Source: Dyella silvatica (GTDB lineage: Bacteria > Pseudomonadota > Gammaproteobacteria > Xanthomonadales > Rhodanobacteraceae). Taken from it: a DNA stretch of 35,809 nucleotides. The stretch is taken from positions 1 through 35,809 of the forward strand of contig NZ_JAPDPE010000047.1 of NCBI RefSeq assembly GCF_026283955.1. The letters run 5' to 3'. Positions within the stretch are counted from its first letter, which is position 1. The number at the start of each line of letters is the position of its first letter. Below, one piece after another: positions 16,704 to 26,477 of this stretch. The position numbers were made by a program, and so were the translations under genes. The notes under the pieces are model-generated. The model saw only the letters and a program-made list of their open reading frames with translations, made no database searches and was not told the origin of the DNA.

Positions 16704-16905
16704 TAACTATCTACCCACGAGTCTGAGCAATAAGTCCTCGCTCAGGCCCACCGATCAATCAGTTTCTGGCGCCCGGCAACACGGTCATCCTGGATTCCCC
16801 CTGTTCCTGAGACCGCCGGGCGCCAGATCTTATCTGGCATGGCCCCTGACGCTGAGCCAAATCTAAGATCTAAAAGACGACGGCGCCCCGAAGGGCGCCG
16901 TCTTG
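16704..16905. ncRNA. Candidate structured RNA with intrinsic terminator in the pepN-mnmG gap
   Basis: No credible protein gene lies in 16521-17143. Within it are three strong hairpins. CTGAGC (16723-16728) pairs with GCTCAG (16740-16745). A perfect 13-bp stem, TCTGGCGCCCGGC (16765-16777) with GCCGGGCGCCAGA (16815-16827), is extended inward by GGTC (16783-16786) with GACC (16811-16814). GACGGCGCCC/GGGCGCCGTC (16879-16902) forms the third. A weak -10-like TAACTAT lies at 16704-16710. Read on the plus strand this makes a roughly 190-nt RNA ending in a terminator. Read on the minus strand the loops expose several GGA triplets and the region could be the leader of the 73-aa gene. It does not match 6S, tmRNA, SRP or RNase P RNA as I remember them. 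Confidence 0.35.
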
Positions 16906-16909
16906 CTTC
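16879..16909. terminator. Intrinsic terminator-like hairpin upstream of mnmG
   Basis: A perfect 10-bp GC stem, GACGGCGCCC (16879-16888) and GGGCGCCGTC (16893-16902), with a CGAA tetraloop. It is followed on plus by TTGCTTCCT and preceded by TAAAA, so the T-tract is better on the minus strand. No protein gene ends here, so it supports a non-coding transcript. Confidence 0.6.
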
Positions 16910-17143
16910 CTCTCTCAGCACGCGATCGAACCCCTGTAATTCGATCTCGGCGCGCGCATCACCGCGCGGCTTCTGCCCTTGAAAGTGCAAGTGAGGAAAA
17001 GCATGGACTGTGCCAGTGGCCATGAGAGCCAGCAGCGGCGGTCAACGCGGCCTCACGGCGGCGGCATGGCACAGGCTCTAAGGTCTTGATCGCGTTAACA
17101 TAGGGCCTATTTGGTCCACTTTTGCTCCGCCAAGGCAGCTTCG

Positions 17144-19021
17144 ATGTTTCATCCCACTTCCTACGACGTCATCGTGATCGGTGGCGGCCACGCCGGCACT
17201 GAGGCTGCACTCGCCGCGGCGCGTTGCGGTGCGCGCACGTTGCTGCTCAGCCACAACATCGAAACGATCGGCCAGATGAGTTGCAACCCGGCCATCGGCG
17301 GCATCGGCAAGGGTCACCTGGTCAAGGAAATCGACGCGCTGGGCGGGGCCATGGCCCAGGCCGCCGACCGTGCCGGCATTCAGTGGCGCACGCTCAACGC
17401 CTCCAAGGGCCCGGCCGTGCGCGCTACGCGCTGCCAGGCCGATCGCGCGCTGTATAAAGCGGCTATCCGCCACATGGTCGAGACACAGCCCAACCTGGAG
17501 CTGTTCCAGCAAGCGGTGGACGACCTGATCATCGAAGCTGGTCGGGTCACCGGCGTGGTCACCCAGATGGGCTTGTCGTTCCGCGCCAAGTCGGTGGTGC
17601 TGACCGCCGGCACGTTTCTCGCGGGAAAGATCCATATCGGCCCGGCGCAGTATGCGGGCGGACGCGCGGGCGATCCGCCGGCCAGCACCCTGGCACAGCG
17701 CCTACGCGAGTTGCCGGTGGCCGCCGACCGGCTGAAAACCGGCACGCCTCCACGCATCGATATGCGCAGCATTGATTTCTCGGGCCTGGAAGAACAACCG
17801 GGCGACGACCCGACGCCGGTGTTCTCTTATCTCGGCTCACGCAGCGAGCATCCGCGCCAGATCAGTTGCTGGATTACCCACACCAGCGAGCACACACACG
17901 AACTGATTCGCGGCTCGCTGGATCGGTCGCCGCTGTACAGCGGCCAGATCGAGGGCATCGGCCCGCGCTATTGTCCGTCGATCGAAGACAAAGTGGTGCG
18001 CTTCGCCGATAAATCATCGCATCAGATTTTCATCGAACCGGAGGGCCTCGACACGTTCGAGATCTATCCGAACGGCATCTCCACCTCGCTGCCGTATGAC
18101 GTACAACTGGCCCTGGTACGCTCGATCAAGGGCTTCGAAAACGCCCATATCACCCGTCCCGGCTACGCCATCGAATACGACTATTTCGATCCGCGCGGAC
18201 TGCAACCGTGGCTGGAAACCAAGACGATTCCAGGCCTGTATTTCGCCGGCCAGATCAATGGCACCACCGGTTATGAAGAAGCCGGCGCGCAGGGCCTGAT
18301 CGCCGGTCTCAATGCCGCCCTGGCAGTGCAGGGCAAGGCGCCGTGGTATCCGCGCCGGGACCAGGCGTACATCGGCGTACTGATCGACGACCTGACCAGC
18401 AACGGCACCATCGAGCCCTACCGCATGTTTACCTCGCGCGCTGAATATCGCTTGCATTTGCGCGAAGACAACGCCGACCTGCGCCTGACCGAAAGCGGCC
18501 ATGCGCTAGGCGTCGTGGCGCAGGCGCGTTTCGATGCCTTGCGCGCCAAGCGCGAAGCGGTGGAGCACGAGATCCAACGCCTGGGCACGCTGTGGGCAGC
18601 GCCGAACAACGCGCTGGGCGCGGCCATCGAACGGCAGCTCGGCATTGCAGTCAGCCGCGAAACCAATGCCCTGGACTTGCTGCGCCGCCCGGAACTGGAC
18701 TACGCCAAGCTCACCACCGTCAATGAGCTCGGCCCTGCCGTAGCGCGCGACGACGTCGCCGCCCAGGTCGAGGTGCAAACCAAGTACGCCGGTTATCTCG
18801 AACGCCAGCGCGAAGACATCGAGCGCCAGCGCCGCAATGAGCACACCTCGATCCCTTCTGGCTTCGACTACGACAAGGTTCGCGGGCTGTCCGCCGAAGT
18901 CCTGCTCAAGCTCAAGCGGAGCTTGCCGGCGACGATCGGGCAGGCGGCGCGGATCAGCGGGGTGACGCCCGCAGCGATCTCGTTGCTGCTGGTGCACGTC
19001 AAACGCCGCGACGCAGCCTGA
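17144..19021 (+). CDS. mnmG: tRNA uridine-5-carboxymethylaminomethyl modification enzyme, FAD subunit
   Basis: Works with MnmE to install cmnm5 on wobble U34 of tRNAs reading NNA/NNG codons. ATG 17144 begins [20 protein letters not shown], where the GxGxxG FAD dinucleotide motif sits at the usual distance from the N-terminus; 625 aa (E. coli 629). Conserved blocks: [73 protein letters not shown], and the C-terminal helical MnmE-binding end [15 protein letters not shown] single-gene unit here, with mnmE not nearby. No missing segments seen. Confidence 0.98.
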   Translation: MFHPTSYDVIVIGGGHAGTEAALAAARCGARTLLLSHNIETIGQMSCNPAIGGIGKGHLVKEIDALGGAMAQAADRAGIQWRTLNASKGPAVRATRCQADRALYKAAIRHMVETQPNLELFQQAVDDLIIEAGRVTGVVTQMGLSFRAKSVVLTAGTFLAGKIHIGPAQYAGGRAGDPPASTLAQRLRELPVAADRLKTGTPPRIDMRSIDFSGLEEQPGDDPTPVFSYLGSRSEHPRQISCWITHTSEHTHELIRGSLDRSPLYSGQIEGIGPRYCPSIEDKVVRFADKSSHQIFIEPEGLDTFEIYPNGISTSLPYDVQLALVRSIKGFENAHITRPGYAIEYDYFDPRGLQPWLETKTIPGLYFAGQINGTTGYEEAGAQGLIAGLNAALAVQGKAPWYPRRDQAYIGVLIDDLTSNGTIEPYRMFTSRAEYRLHLREDNADLRLTESGHALGVVAQARFDALRAKREAVEHEIQRLGTLWAAPNNALGAAIERQLGIAVSRETNALDLLRRPELDYAKLTTVNELGPAVARDDVAAQVEVQTKYAGYLERQREDIERQRRNEHTSIPSGFDYDKVRGLSAEVLLKLKRSLPATIGQAARISGVTPAAISLLLVHVKRRDAA

Positions 19022-19158
19022 CCCTGCTGCGTTGCTGGATTTGTCCGGCGCTAAACCACGCCTGCAACGTGTGAAACCGTCGCGTTATCGCGCACAAGGT
19101 ATGCCCCTACAAGCCGTGGCATCATGCGTGGCCTAAATCACCAAGCGGAGTGCCTAGA

Positions 19159-19935
19159 ATGGAAGTCTGGATCGGCCGAGATGGGGAACGTCATGGTCCC
19201 TATAAAGAAGACGACATCCGGCAATGGCTGCGTAGCGGCCAGGTCAGCCGCGATGATCTGGGCTGGTACGAGGGACTCGCTGACTGGCAACCGCTGGCCA
19301 TCCTGTTTCCCGAAGAACGGCCGTTAGCCTCCCCGGCATCGCCCATCCCCCCGGCCTTACCCGCGTCGCCCTTGCCGGCAGCGGTTGCAGTGCAGGATAG
19401 CGAGAGCGACGCCGGCTTCTGGAAGCGAGTCGGCGCCTATCTGCTCGATGCCATCGTGCTGTATGTCCCTGGCCTGCTGATTCAGAAAATGATGGGCGGC
19501 GACGCAGCTCAAGCGGCGCTGCTGGAAGCGCAAACCTCGACCCCGAATGATCCGTCGGCGATTTTTGCGGCTATCGGTCAATACTATTCAGTGATGACGC
19601 CGGCCATTGTAGTCATCACGGTGATGACCTGGCTTTACTTCGCACTATGCGAAAGCTCGGTCTGGCAAGCGACTCTCGGCAAGCGGGCGCTGAGCATTCG
19701 GGTCACCGACTTGCATGGCGCGCGGATCAGCTTGCCACGCGCGCTTGGTCGCTATCCGGCCAAGTTCCTCAGCTCCTTTATTTTTGGCATCGGTTTTCTG
19801 ATGGTTGCCTGGACCCAGCGTAGACAGGGACTGCATGATTTCATCGCCGGCACCCTGGTGCTGAATGGCCGCGCCGGCGAAAGCAAAGGCGCATCCAACC
19901 CGGCCAGCAACAGCACTGACTCGTTCAGCGCCTGA
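19159..19935 (+). CDS. GYF_2-domain plus RDD-family membrane protein
   Basis: ATG 19159 has GGAG 8 nt upstream and gives 258 aa; a GTG at 19150 is possible but overlaps that site. Residues 1-55 are a GYF_2 module (VWIGRDGERHGPYKEDDIRQ, WYEGLADWQPL). A Pro/Ala linker follows, then an RDD domain with three hydrophobic helices: FWKRVGAYLLDAIVLYVPGL, a central helix around IVVITVMTWLYFALCE, and GIGFLMVAW followed by RRQGLHDFIAGTLVL. The conserved Arg/Asp pattern of RDD is present (KR in helix 1, LGKRALSIRV). Some RDD proteins act in ion exchange, but most are uncharacterised. A terminator follows. Confidence 0.9.
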   Translation: MEVWIGRDGERHGPYKEDDIRQWLRSGQVSRDDLGWYEGLADWQPLAILFPEERPLASPASPIPPALPASPLPAAVAVQDSESDAGFWKRVGAYLLDAIVLYVPGLLIQKMMGGDAAQAALLEAQTSTPNDPSAIFAAIGQYYSVMTPAIVVITVMTWLYFALCESSVWQATLGKRALSIRVTDLHGARISLPRALGRYPAKFLSSFIFGIGFLMVAWTQRRQGLHDFIAGTLVLNGRAGESKGASNPASNSTDSFSA

Positions 19936-19950
19936 TCCCCCCGCGCTCAC

Positions 19951-19990
19951 GACGGCGCCGAACCTTTGGGGTCGGCGCCGTCTTCGTTTG
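19951..19990 (+). terminator. Intrinsic terminator after the RDD gene
   Basis: GACGGCGCCGA (19951-19961) and TCGGCGCCGTC (19972-19982) form an 11-bp stem with a 10-nt loop, followed by TTCGTTTG, 15 nt after the stop codon. Its outer arms, GACGGCGCC/GGCGCCGTC, are identical to those of the hairpin at 16879-16902. Confidence 0.75.
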
Positions 19991-20042
19991 GCCGATTTCG
20001 CATGCATGTTCATGCCGGCTAACAAGGAACTGATTCAGCCCC

Positions 20043-22376
20043 ATGCTTAGCATCGAACAACGTATTGCCCAAGACATCGCCGCCAAACCTGACCAAGTGC
20101 AGGCGGCCGTAGATCTACTCGATGGCGGCGCCACCGTTCCGTTTATTGCGCGCTACCGCAAGGAGGCCACCGGCGGCCTGGACGATACCCAGCTGCACAT
20201 GTTGGAAGAACGCCTGCGTTATCTACGCGAACTGGAAGAGCGCCGCGGGGCGATCCTCGCTAGCATTGAAGAACAGGGCAAGCTCAGCGATGCCTTAAAG
20301 GGCGACATTCTCACCGCCGATACCAAGGCGCGCCTGGAAGATCTTTACCTGCCGTACAAACCCAAGCGCCGGACCAAGGCGCAGATCGCCCGCGAGGCGG
20401 GACTGGAACCGCTGGCAACCGGCCTGCGCGAAGACCCCACGCAATCACCGGAAGCGTTTGCCGAGGCCTTCATCGATGTCGAAAAAGGCGTGGCCGATGT
20501 GCGCGCCGCCCTGGATGGCGCCCGCGCGATCCTGATGGAAAGCATTGCCGAAGATGCCCAGCTGGTGGGCGAATTGCGTGACTGGTTGTGGGATAAAGGC
20601 CAGATCCGCGCCAAGGTAGTCGCCGGCAAAGAGAATGAAGGCTCGAAATTCCGCGACTATTTCGATCACGTCGAACCGATCGGCAAGATTCCTTCGCACC
20701 GTCTGCTGGCACTGATGCGTGCGCGCAACGAGGGCGTGATCGAGCTCGAACTGGCCCCGAACGTGGATGCTGAGCAAGGCCACCTCGAAGGCGAGGGTCG
20801 GGTCGCCTCGCGCGCCCAGATCGTCCATCGCGACCGCCCTGCCGATGCATGGCTGCGTGAAACCGTGCGCCTGACCTGGCGCGTGAAGCTGCATCTGCAC
20901 CTCACCCTCGATTTGTTTGGCCGCGTGCGCGAAGGCGCCGAAGACGAAGCCATCCGGGTTTTCGGCGATAACTTGAAGGACCTGATGTTGGCCGCACCGG
21001 CGGGCGCCAAGACCGTAATGGGCCTGGATCCGGGTATTCGCACCGGGGTGAAGGTTGCCGTGGTCGATGCCACCGGCAAGCTGCTCGCCACGGACACTAT
21101 CTACCCGCATCAGCCGCGCAATCAGTGGAATGAATCCGTGGCGCGGCTTGCTCAGCTGAGCAAACAGCACGGCGTGAATCTGATTGCGATCGGTAACGGC
21201 ACCGCCTCACGCGAAACCGACAAACTCGCTGGCGAGATGATGAAGAAGCACGCCGAGCTGATGTTGTCCAAAGTCGTGGTCAGCGAAGCAGGCGCGTCGG
21301 TGTATTCCGCCTCGGAGACTGCCGCCAAAGAATTCCCCGAGCTCGACGTGAGCTTGCGTGGCGCGGTATCGATTGCCCGTCGCCTGCAAGATCCGTTGGC
21401 CGAGCTGGTAAAGATCGAGCCGAAGGCCATTGGCGTGGGCCAGTATCAGCACGACGTGAACCAAGTGAAGCTGGCGCGCGCGCTGGATGCGCGGGTGGAG
21501 GATTGCGTAAACGCCGTTGGCGTCGACGTCAACACGGCTTCGGCGGCATTGTTGTCCCGCGTGGCCGGCTTGTCCGCCAGCGTCGCCGAGAATGTGGTGA
21601 AACATCGCGATGCCAATGGCCCATTCGCCAACCGCAAGGCACTGCTGAAGGTACCGCGCCTGGGCGACAAAGCATTCGAGCAATGCGCCGGCTTCTTGCG
21701 CGTATCGAGCGGCGACAATCCGCTGGACGCCAGCTCGGTGCATCCGGAAGCTTATCCGGTGGTCGAGCGCATCATTGCCCAGTGCGGTCGCGAGGTGAAA
21801 GCCATCATCGGCGACAGCGGTTTTCTGCGCGGCCTCAAGCCCGAGCAGTTCACCGACGAACGCTTCGGCTTGCCGACCGTGCGCGACATTCTGAAAGAGC
21901 TGGAGAAGCCCGGCCGCGATCCGCGCCCCGAATTCGTTGCACCGAGCTTCGCCGAAGGCGTCGAGGATTTGAAAGACCTGCGCCCCGGCATGATTCTGGA
22001 AGGCCGCGTCACCAATGTGGCCGCGTTCGGCGCCTTCGTCGATATCGGCGTGCATCAGGACGGCCTGGTCCACGTTTCCGCGCTATCGCATACCTTTGTC
22101 AAAGATCCGCGCGATGCGGTGAAGGCCGGCGACATCGTCAAGGTCAAGGTGATGGAGATCGACCTGCCGCGCCAACGCATCGGCTTGTCCATGCGCCTGG
22201 ATGACGAGCCTGGCCAGGCTCGTGCCGGCCGGCCGGCCGAAGGCAACGAGAACCGTGGCGGCGCGCGCGACCATCGCGGCCCCCGTCCCGGCGGCGGTGG
22301 TGGTGCCCCCAAGCCCGCACCAGCTCCTGGCAATAGTGCTTTTGCCGATGCGCTGTCGCGCGCCATGAAACGCTAA
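20043..22376 (+). CDS. tex: Tex family RNA-binding transcription accessory protein
   Basis: The protein is 777 aa (E. coli YhgF 773). Domains in order: N-terminal Tex helical region (IAARP-like start, [17 protein letters not shown]); YqgF/RNase H-like domain with [16 protein letters not shown] near residue 327; tandem HhH region ([40 protein letters not shown]); S1 RNA-binding domain around residues 650-720 ([37 protein letters not shown]). The tail is Gly/Pro-rich and basic, likely disordered. Tex binds nucleic acid and affects expression and stress tolerance. ATG 20043 overlaps no neighbour. Monocistronic by layout. Confidence 0.97.
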   Translation: MLSIEQRIAQDIAAKPDQVQAAVDLLDGGATVPFIARYRKEATGGLDDTQLHMLEERLRYLRELEERRGAILASIEEQGKLSDALKGDILTADTKARLEDLYLPYKPKRRTKAQIAREAGLEPLATGLREDPTQSPEAFAEAFIDVEKGVADVRAALDGARAILMESIAEDAQLVGELRDWLWDKGQIRAKVVAGKENEGSKFRDYFDHVEPIGKIPSHRLLALMRARNEGVIELELAPNVDAEQGHLEGEGRVASRAQIVHRDRPADAWLRETVRLTWRVKLHLHLTLDLFGRVREGAEDEAIRVFGDNLKDLMLAAPAGAKTVMGLDPGIRTGVKVAVVDATGKLLATDTIYPHQPRNQWNESVARLAQLSKQHGVNLIAIGNGTASRETDKLAGEMMKKHAELMLSKVVVSEAGASVYSASETAAKEFPELDVSLRGAVSIARRLQDPLAELVKIEPKAIGVGQYQHDVNQVKLARALDARVEDCVNAVGVDVNTASAALLSRVAGLSASVAENVVKHRDANGPFANRKALLKVPRLGDKAFEQCAGFLRVSSGDNPLDASSVHPEAYPVVERIIAQCGREVKAIIGDSGFLRGLKPEQFTDERFGLPTVRDILKELEKPGRDPRPEFVAPSFAEGVEDLKDLRPGMILEGRVTNVAAFGAFVDIGVHQDGLVHVSALSHTFVKDPRDAVKAGDIVKVKVMEIDLPRQRIGLSMRLDDEPGQARAGRPAEGNENRGGARDHRGPRPGGGGGAPKPAPAPGNSAFADALSRAMKR

Positions 22377-22441
22377 ACGGCGTTCAGGTATGGCCCTGCC
22401 AAAAAGCAGCTGAAATTATCGTATGTTCCCGGCTAGAGTAG

Positions 22442-22472
22442 GCCCGCATTGCAACAATATCGCAGTGCGGGC
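22442..22472 (+). other. Stable hairpin between tex and the first autotransporter
   Basis: GCCCGCATTGC (22442-22452) pairs with GCAGTGCGGGC (22462-22472), 11 bp with one G-U, loop AACAATATC. No T-run follows. It could end the tex transcript or sit in the leader of the downstream gene, whose ATG is 48 nt further on. Confidence 0.4.
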
Positions 22473-22520
22473 ATACGCCATGCCTAATGGTTTGCATATT
22501 CCATCCTGGACATATCACTC

Positions 22521-24356
22521 ATGCCAAACACACGTGACCGTGCCCGCATCTTCTGTGCCACGTTGCTTTTCTGTATGTCTGCCCACGCCACAGACTTCGA
22601 CAAGATTGTGGTATTCGGCGACACCCTCAGTGACGCAGGGAATCTCAGTTTGCGCTATCTGACGCAAAAGGAGCCCCAATTCGTTGTTCGCGGTACTACA
22701 AACCCTGGCCTAACCACTGTTGAATATGTCGCTTCGACGCTTGGCTTTAACTTGCAAGCATCCCTCCTCACTGGCGGCACCGACTACGCTTATGGCTACT
22801 CAGGCTTTCTCGGCGATATTTCCATTCAAACGCTGCCAACGCAGTTCCAAACCTACCTTAGCAGTAATGGTGGCAAGGCTGATCCACATACGCTCTATCA
22901 AGTTTGGGCCGGTGCTAACGATGTTGTGCAAACTGCGTACGATTCGTCTATTCCAAATTCTGCATTAACGACCATCGCAGCTCGAGACGAAATCAATCTA
23001 TTGACCCAGATGCAGGAGGCAGGCGCTAAATATATCGTTGTCTATAACCTGCCGGACATTTTCAGAATACCAGCCGCTGGCGACTTATTTCCTCAAAGTC
23101 ACGTAGTTTTACTAACCAATGTTTATAACAATGTACTCAACTCCGGCATCGATCAACTGAGCCAGAAAGGCCTCAATATTATTCCGGTCAATGCATTTCA
23201 GTTAATCAACGAATTTATCGCCAGACCCTCCGTTTATGGATTTACCAACGTTACCGAGCCAGCCTGTAGAAACGGTTCTGACGCGATGTTGTGCGGACCG
23301 GTGAGTATTAATAATAATGTCTATTATTTTCCTGGCACCGATCAAACTTACCTATACGCCGACTTTACGAGTCTGACGTCTGGAGCCAATGCGAGGGTTG
23401 CCCAGTACGTGGTTTCGATTATCCGAGCTCCAGGTTTCGTTTCTCTGCTCGGTGAGGCTCCATTAGCTGCAAGTGCCGCTCAGACCCGTGCAATCCAAAA
23501 CCAGATGCTCGCTGATATCCAGGGTAGTGATACGCGAGTCTTCGCAAATATTGAGTATTCGCACCAACAGTTCAACGCGCAAAGCAGTTCGCCAAAGACC
23601 GCCAGCAATAACGTAGACCTGTCGATAGGTGCCGATGTACGCGCAAGTGACCATATCTCAGCCGGCGTTGCTCTGGGCATCAGTCAGCACAAGGCTGACT
23701 CTGCTGGCAGTGGTTACAAGCTGCAAGATCTCAGCGGTACGGGTTATGTGATTTATCACGCCGGTGGTGGTTACGTTGGCGGCTACGCTTATTTTGCTCA
23801 TTCAAACTTCTCGGACATCGAGCGCCGAATCATCATTGGCCCGGCCCAACTCAGCGAGAGCGGCAAAGCTGATGGCACTCGCCTGGGGCAAGGCCTCACT
23901 GGTGGTTGGTGGTTCGACTTCAGCAACCTACGCACGGGTCCATTCGTCAACGTCGAACGGCAGTTGATAAAGATCAAGGGTTACCACGAAAACGGCAGCG
24001 ACAGCTCCGCAATGTGGTTCGATCAGCAGCAGCGCGATGCTCTGATCACCACGCTTGGCTGGCGCGTGCAAAGTAGTTGGCAGATAAACAGCACTACCCT
24101 CTCACCCTATGCCGAAATTGCCTGGAATCATGACAGCAAGGCGGCGGCCCGCGGTATTACGGCGGGTCTCAATAGCATGCCCGGTAGCTTCACCTTGACT
24201 GGCTATGACCCGAGGAAGAGCTGGAGCACCGCCGACATCGGTCTCAGCGCACATCTTAGCGACAACCTCAGCGGCTGGATTGGCTACAGCGGCCGCGTGG
24301 GTGACAGCAGCCAGATGTACAGCAGCGTCAATATGGGCTTGAAATACGTTTTTTGA
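22521..24356 (+). CDS. GDSL-type autotransporter homologue lacking catalytic Ser and His (probable pseudoenzyme)
   Basis: The protein is 611 aa: signal peptide to SAHA-TD, a GDSL/SGNH esterase-like passenger (about 25-310), then a C-terminal 12-strand autotransporter barrel ending in YVF. Block I reads VVFGDTLSDAGN, so the nucleophile is Thr35 where the neighbouring paralogue has Ser35. Block III WAGANDVV keeps the Asn. Block V reads YADFTSLTSG: Asp281 is kept but the catalytic His of D-x-x-H is Ser284. The barrel is very similar to the downstream copy (GGYVGGYAYF, GWWFDF, AEIAWNHDSKA). The passenger is clearly more AT-rich than its surroundings. Only a weak TGGA ribosome-binding site precedes ATG 22521. 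Ancestral EstA-like enzymes hydrolyse esters at the cell surface; this copy probably does not. Confidence 0.85.
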   Translation: MPNTRDRARIFCATLLFCMSAHATDFDKIVVFGDTLSDAGNLSLRYLTQKEPQFVVRGTTNPGLTTVEYVASTLGFNLQASLLTGGTDYAYGYSGFLGDISIQTLPTQFQTYLSSNGGKADPHTLYQVWAGANDVVQTAYDSSIPNSALTTIAARDEINLLTQMQEAGAKYIVVYNLPDIFRIPAAGDLFPQSHVVLLTNVYNNVLNSGIDQLSQKGLNIIPVNAFQLINEFIARPSVYGFTNVTEPACRNGSDAMLCGPVSINNNVYYFPGTDQTYLYADFTSLTSGANARVAQYVVSIIRAPGFVSLLGEAPLAASAAQTRAIQNQMLADIQGSDTRVFANIEYSHQQFNAQSSSPKTASNNVDLSIGADVRASDHISAGVALGISQHKADSAGSGYKLQDLSGTGYVIYHAGGGYVGGYAYFAHSNFSDIERRIIIGPAQLSESGKADGTRLGQGLTGGWWFDFSNLRTGPFVNVERQLIKIKGYHENGSDSSAMWFDQQQRDALITTLGWRVQSSWQINSTTLSPYAEIAWNHDSKAAARGITAGLNSMPGSFTLTGYDPRKSWSTADIGLSAHLSDNLSGWIGYSGRVGDSSQMYSSVNMGLKYVF

Positions 24357-24501
24357 TCGAAATTGCGTATCTGAGGGTAAAAAGCAAAAAGTCCGTCGAT
24401 ATCGCTTCCAAACGACGCAGCGCAGCATGCGCTTACGTACGGACATGCATTACCGTCAACAATTGATTAACAAACTTTTACAACCCAGGAGCGTTTCCGA
24501 T

Positions 24502-26358
24502 ATGCCCCGCACTCACCATCTTGCCGGCGCGATTACCGCCGCCTTGCTATTCAGCACATCCGCCTTCGCCACCGATTTCAGCAAGGTCGTCGTCATCGGC
24601 GACAGCCTCAGCGACGCCGGCAACATCTCGCTGGCCTCCGCACCAGGCATCCAGCCACCGCTGCGCTTCACTACTAATCCGGGCACCACGACGGTCGAGA
24701 ATGTAGCCAAGTCGCTCGGCTTCACGCTGACTCCGTCGCTGGCGGGTGGTACCGACTACGCCTTCGGTGGCGCGGGCTTGAACAATAATGATCCTAGTGC
24801 GCCAGCAGGCGTGCCGCTGTTGCCACAGCAGCTGCAGATGTACCTCGGCGCTAATGGCGGCGTGGCTGACTCCAAGGCGCTGTATCAGGTCTGGGGCGGC
24901 GCCAACGACGTGTTCTATCTGACCGCCAACTCGACCGATCCGAATGTGCTCGCCGCTGGCGTCGCGGCCGCGGCCAAGACCGAAGTGGGCCTGCTTGGCC
25001 AGCTGCAGGCATCCGGTGCCAAGTACGTGGTGGTCTACAACCTGCCTGATATCGGCAAGACGCCCGACTCCATCGCCGCTGGCCCGGCGGCTCAGGCCGG
25101 CGGCACTCAGCTTTCGCTGGTGTTCAATGGCGTGCTCAATGCCGGCATCACTCAGCTCAGCAACAATGGCTTGAACATCATTCCGGTCAATACGTTCCAG
25201 TTGCTCAATGAAGTGATCGCCAACCCGGGCGCTTACGGCATCACCAACGTCAACACCCCGGCTTGCGGTGCTGGCTCAAGCTCCGTGCAGTGCGGTCCGC
25301 AGGGTTCGGGCCTGCCCTACACCTATGCGCCCGGCACCAATGACACCTACGTGTTCGCCGATGGCGTGCATCCGACCACCGCCGGTCATGCCTTGCTCGG
25401 TCAGTACGTGACCTCGATCATCCGCGCCCCGGGTTATATTTCGCTGCTCGGCGAAGCGCCGCTGTCCGCGGCTACCGCGCAGACCCGCGCGATTCGCAAT
25501 GAAATGCAGGCTGACGAGCTCGGCAGCGACACCCGCTTCTTCGCCAACATCGATTACGCCAACCAGCGTTTCGACGCCAGCAACAGCTCGCCCAAGACCA
25601 CCAGCAACAACGTCAACCTGACCGTGGGCGCTGACATCCGCGCCACCGAGCATATTTCCGCCGGTGTGGCGCTGGGTATCGGCAATCACAACGCCAGCTT
25701 CAATGGCGGTGGCGGCTACAAGCTGCAGGACGTCAGCGGCCTCGGTTATGTGACCTATCATGCCGGTGGCGGCTATATCGGCGGCTATGTCGATTTCGGC
25801 CAGTCGAACTTCTCCAACATCGACCGTCGCATCAATCTCGGCACTGCCCAGCTCAGCGAAACCGGCAAGGCCGATGGCAACCGTCTTGGCGGCGGCCTCA
25901 CCGGCGGCTGGTGGTTCAACTTTGAGAACGTTCGCACCGGCCCCTTCGCCAACGTCGAATGGCAGACCGTTAAGGTCAATGGCTACAACGAAAGCGGCAA
26001 CGACAGTTCCGCCATGTGGTTCGGCAGTCAGCAGCGTGATGCGCTGATCTCGACCCTGGGTTGGCGCGTGCAAGGCCAGTGGCAAGCGGGCGGTACCAAG
26101 TTGGTGCCTTATGCCGAAATCGCCTGGAACCACGACAGCAAGGCCGATCCGCGCAATATCACGGCCGGCCTGAACAGCATGCCAGGCAGCTTCGCCTTGA
26201 CCGGCTATAACCCGGACAAGACTTGGGGTACCGCCGACATCGGCCTGACTGCACAGTTCAGCCAGAACCTCAGTGGCTGGATCGGCTATAGCGGCCGCTT
26301 CAACGACAACAGCCAGAGGTACAACAGCGTCAACCTCGGCGTGAAGGTCGGCTTCTAA
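24502..26358 (+). CDS. GDSL esterase/lipase autotransporter (EstA-like), catalytic residues intact
   Basis: ATG 24502, with AGGAG 10 nt upstream, gives 618 aa; earlier in-frame ATGs lack a ribosome-binding site and would mask the signal peptide (LLFSTSAFA-TD). Passenger: VVIGDSLSDAGN with nucleophile Ser35; Gly block GGTDYAFGGAGL; VWGGANDVF with Asn; FADGVHPTTAGH with Asp287 and His290. This completes the SGNH set. The C-terminal translocator barrel begins about residue 350 and ends KVGF, as BamA recognises. Such proteins stay anchored in the outer membrane and hydrolyse short- or medium-chain esters, with links to rhamnolipid production and motility in Pseudomonas EstA. Tandem with the degenerate copy, with 145 bp between. 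A double terminator follows. Confidence 0.92.
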   Translation: MPRTHHLAGAITAALLFSTSAFATDFSKVVVIGDSLSDAGNISLASAPGIQPPLRFTTNPGTTTVENVAKSLGFTLTPSLAGGTDYAFGGAGLNNNDPSAPAGVPLLPQQLQMYLGANGGVADSKALYQVWGGANDVFYLTANSTDPNVLAAGVAAAAKTEVGLLGQLQASGAKYVVVYNLPDIGKTPDSIAAGPAAQAGGTQLSLVFNGVLNAGITQLSNNGLNIIPVNTFQLLNEVIANPGAYGITNVNTPACGAGSSSVQCGPQGSGLPYTYAPGTNDTYVFADGVHPTTAGHALLGQYVTSIIRAPGYISLLGEAPLSAATAQTRAIRNEMQADELGSDTRFFANIDYANQRFDASNSSPKTTSNNVNLTVGADIRATEHISAGVALGIGNHNASFNGGGGYKLQDVSGLGYVTYHAGGGYIGGYVDFGQSNFSNIDRRINLGTAQLSETGKADGNRLGGGLTGGWWFNFENVRTGPFANVEWQTVKVNGYNESGNDSSAMWFGSQQRDALISTLGWRVQGQWQAGGTKLVPYAEIAWNHDSKADPRNITAGLNSMPGSFALTGYNPDKTWGTADIGLTAQFSQNLSGWIGYSGRFNDNSQRYNSVNLGVKVGF

Positions 26359-26368
26359 GGCCGGGTAG

Positions 26369-26398
26369 ATGGCCTTTCCCGCCAGCGGGGAAGGCCAT
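26369..26398 (+). terminator. Hairpin after the GDSL autotransporter
   Basis: ATGGCCTTTCCC (26369-26380) pairs with GGGGAAGGCCAT (26387-26398), 12 bp with one G-U, loop GCCAGC, 10 nt after the stop. The T-run is poor. The stronger terminator follows 23 nt later. Confidence 0.45.
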
Positions 26399-26420
26399 TA
26401 CCCTTCGTTTCAGGCTGCTC

Positions 26421-26457
26421 AAAAAAAAAGCCGCCCGCATCAGCGGACGGCTTTTTT
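26421..26457. terminator. Bidirectional intrinsic terminator between convergent genes
   Basis: Nine A's, the stem AGCCG-C-CCGC / GCGG-A-CGGCT (one internal mismatch, loop ATCA) and six T's. It serves the autotransporter on plus and the YbaY-like gene on minus. Confidence 0.88.
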
Positions 26458-26477
26458 AGTGTTCGATGGAGCTGGCC

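Noticed and set aside
16742-17023. 93-codon minus-strand ORF over the hairpin region before mnmG
   Set aside because: It is driven by the inverted repeats and GC bias, with Arg-rich low-complexity translation and no start signal.
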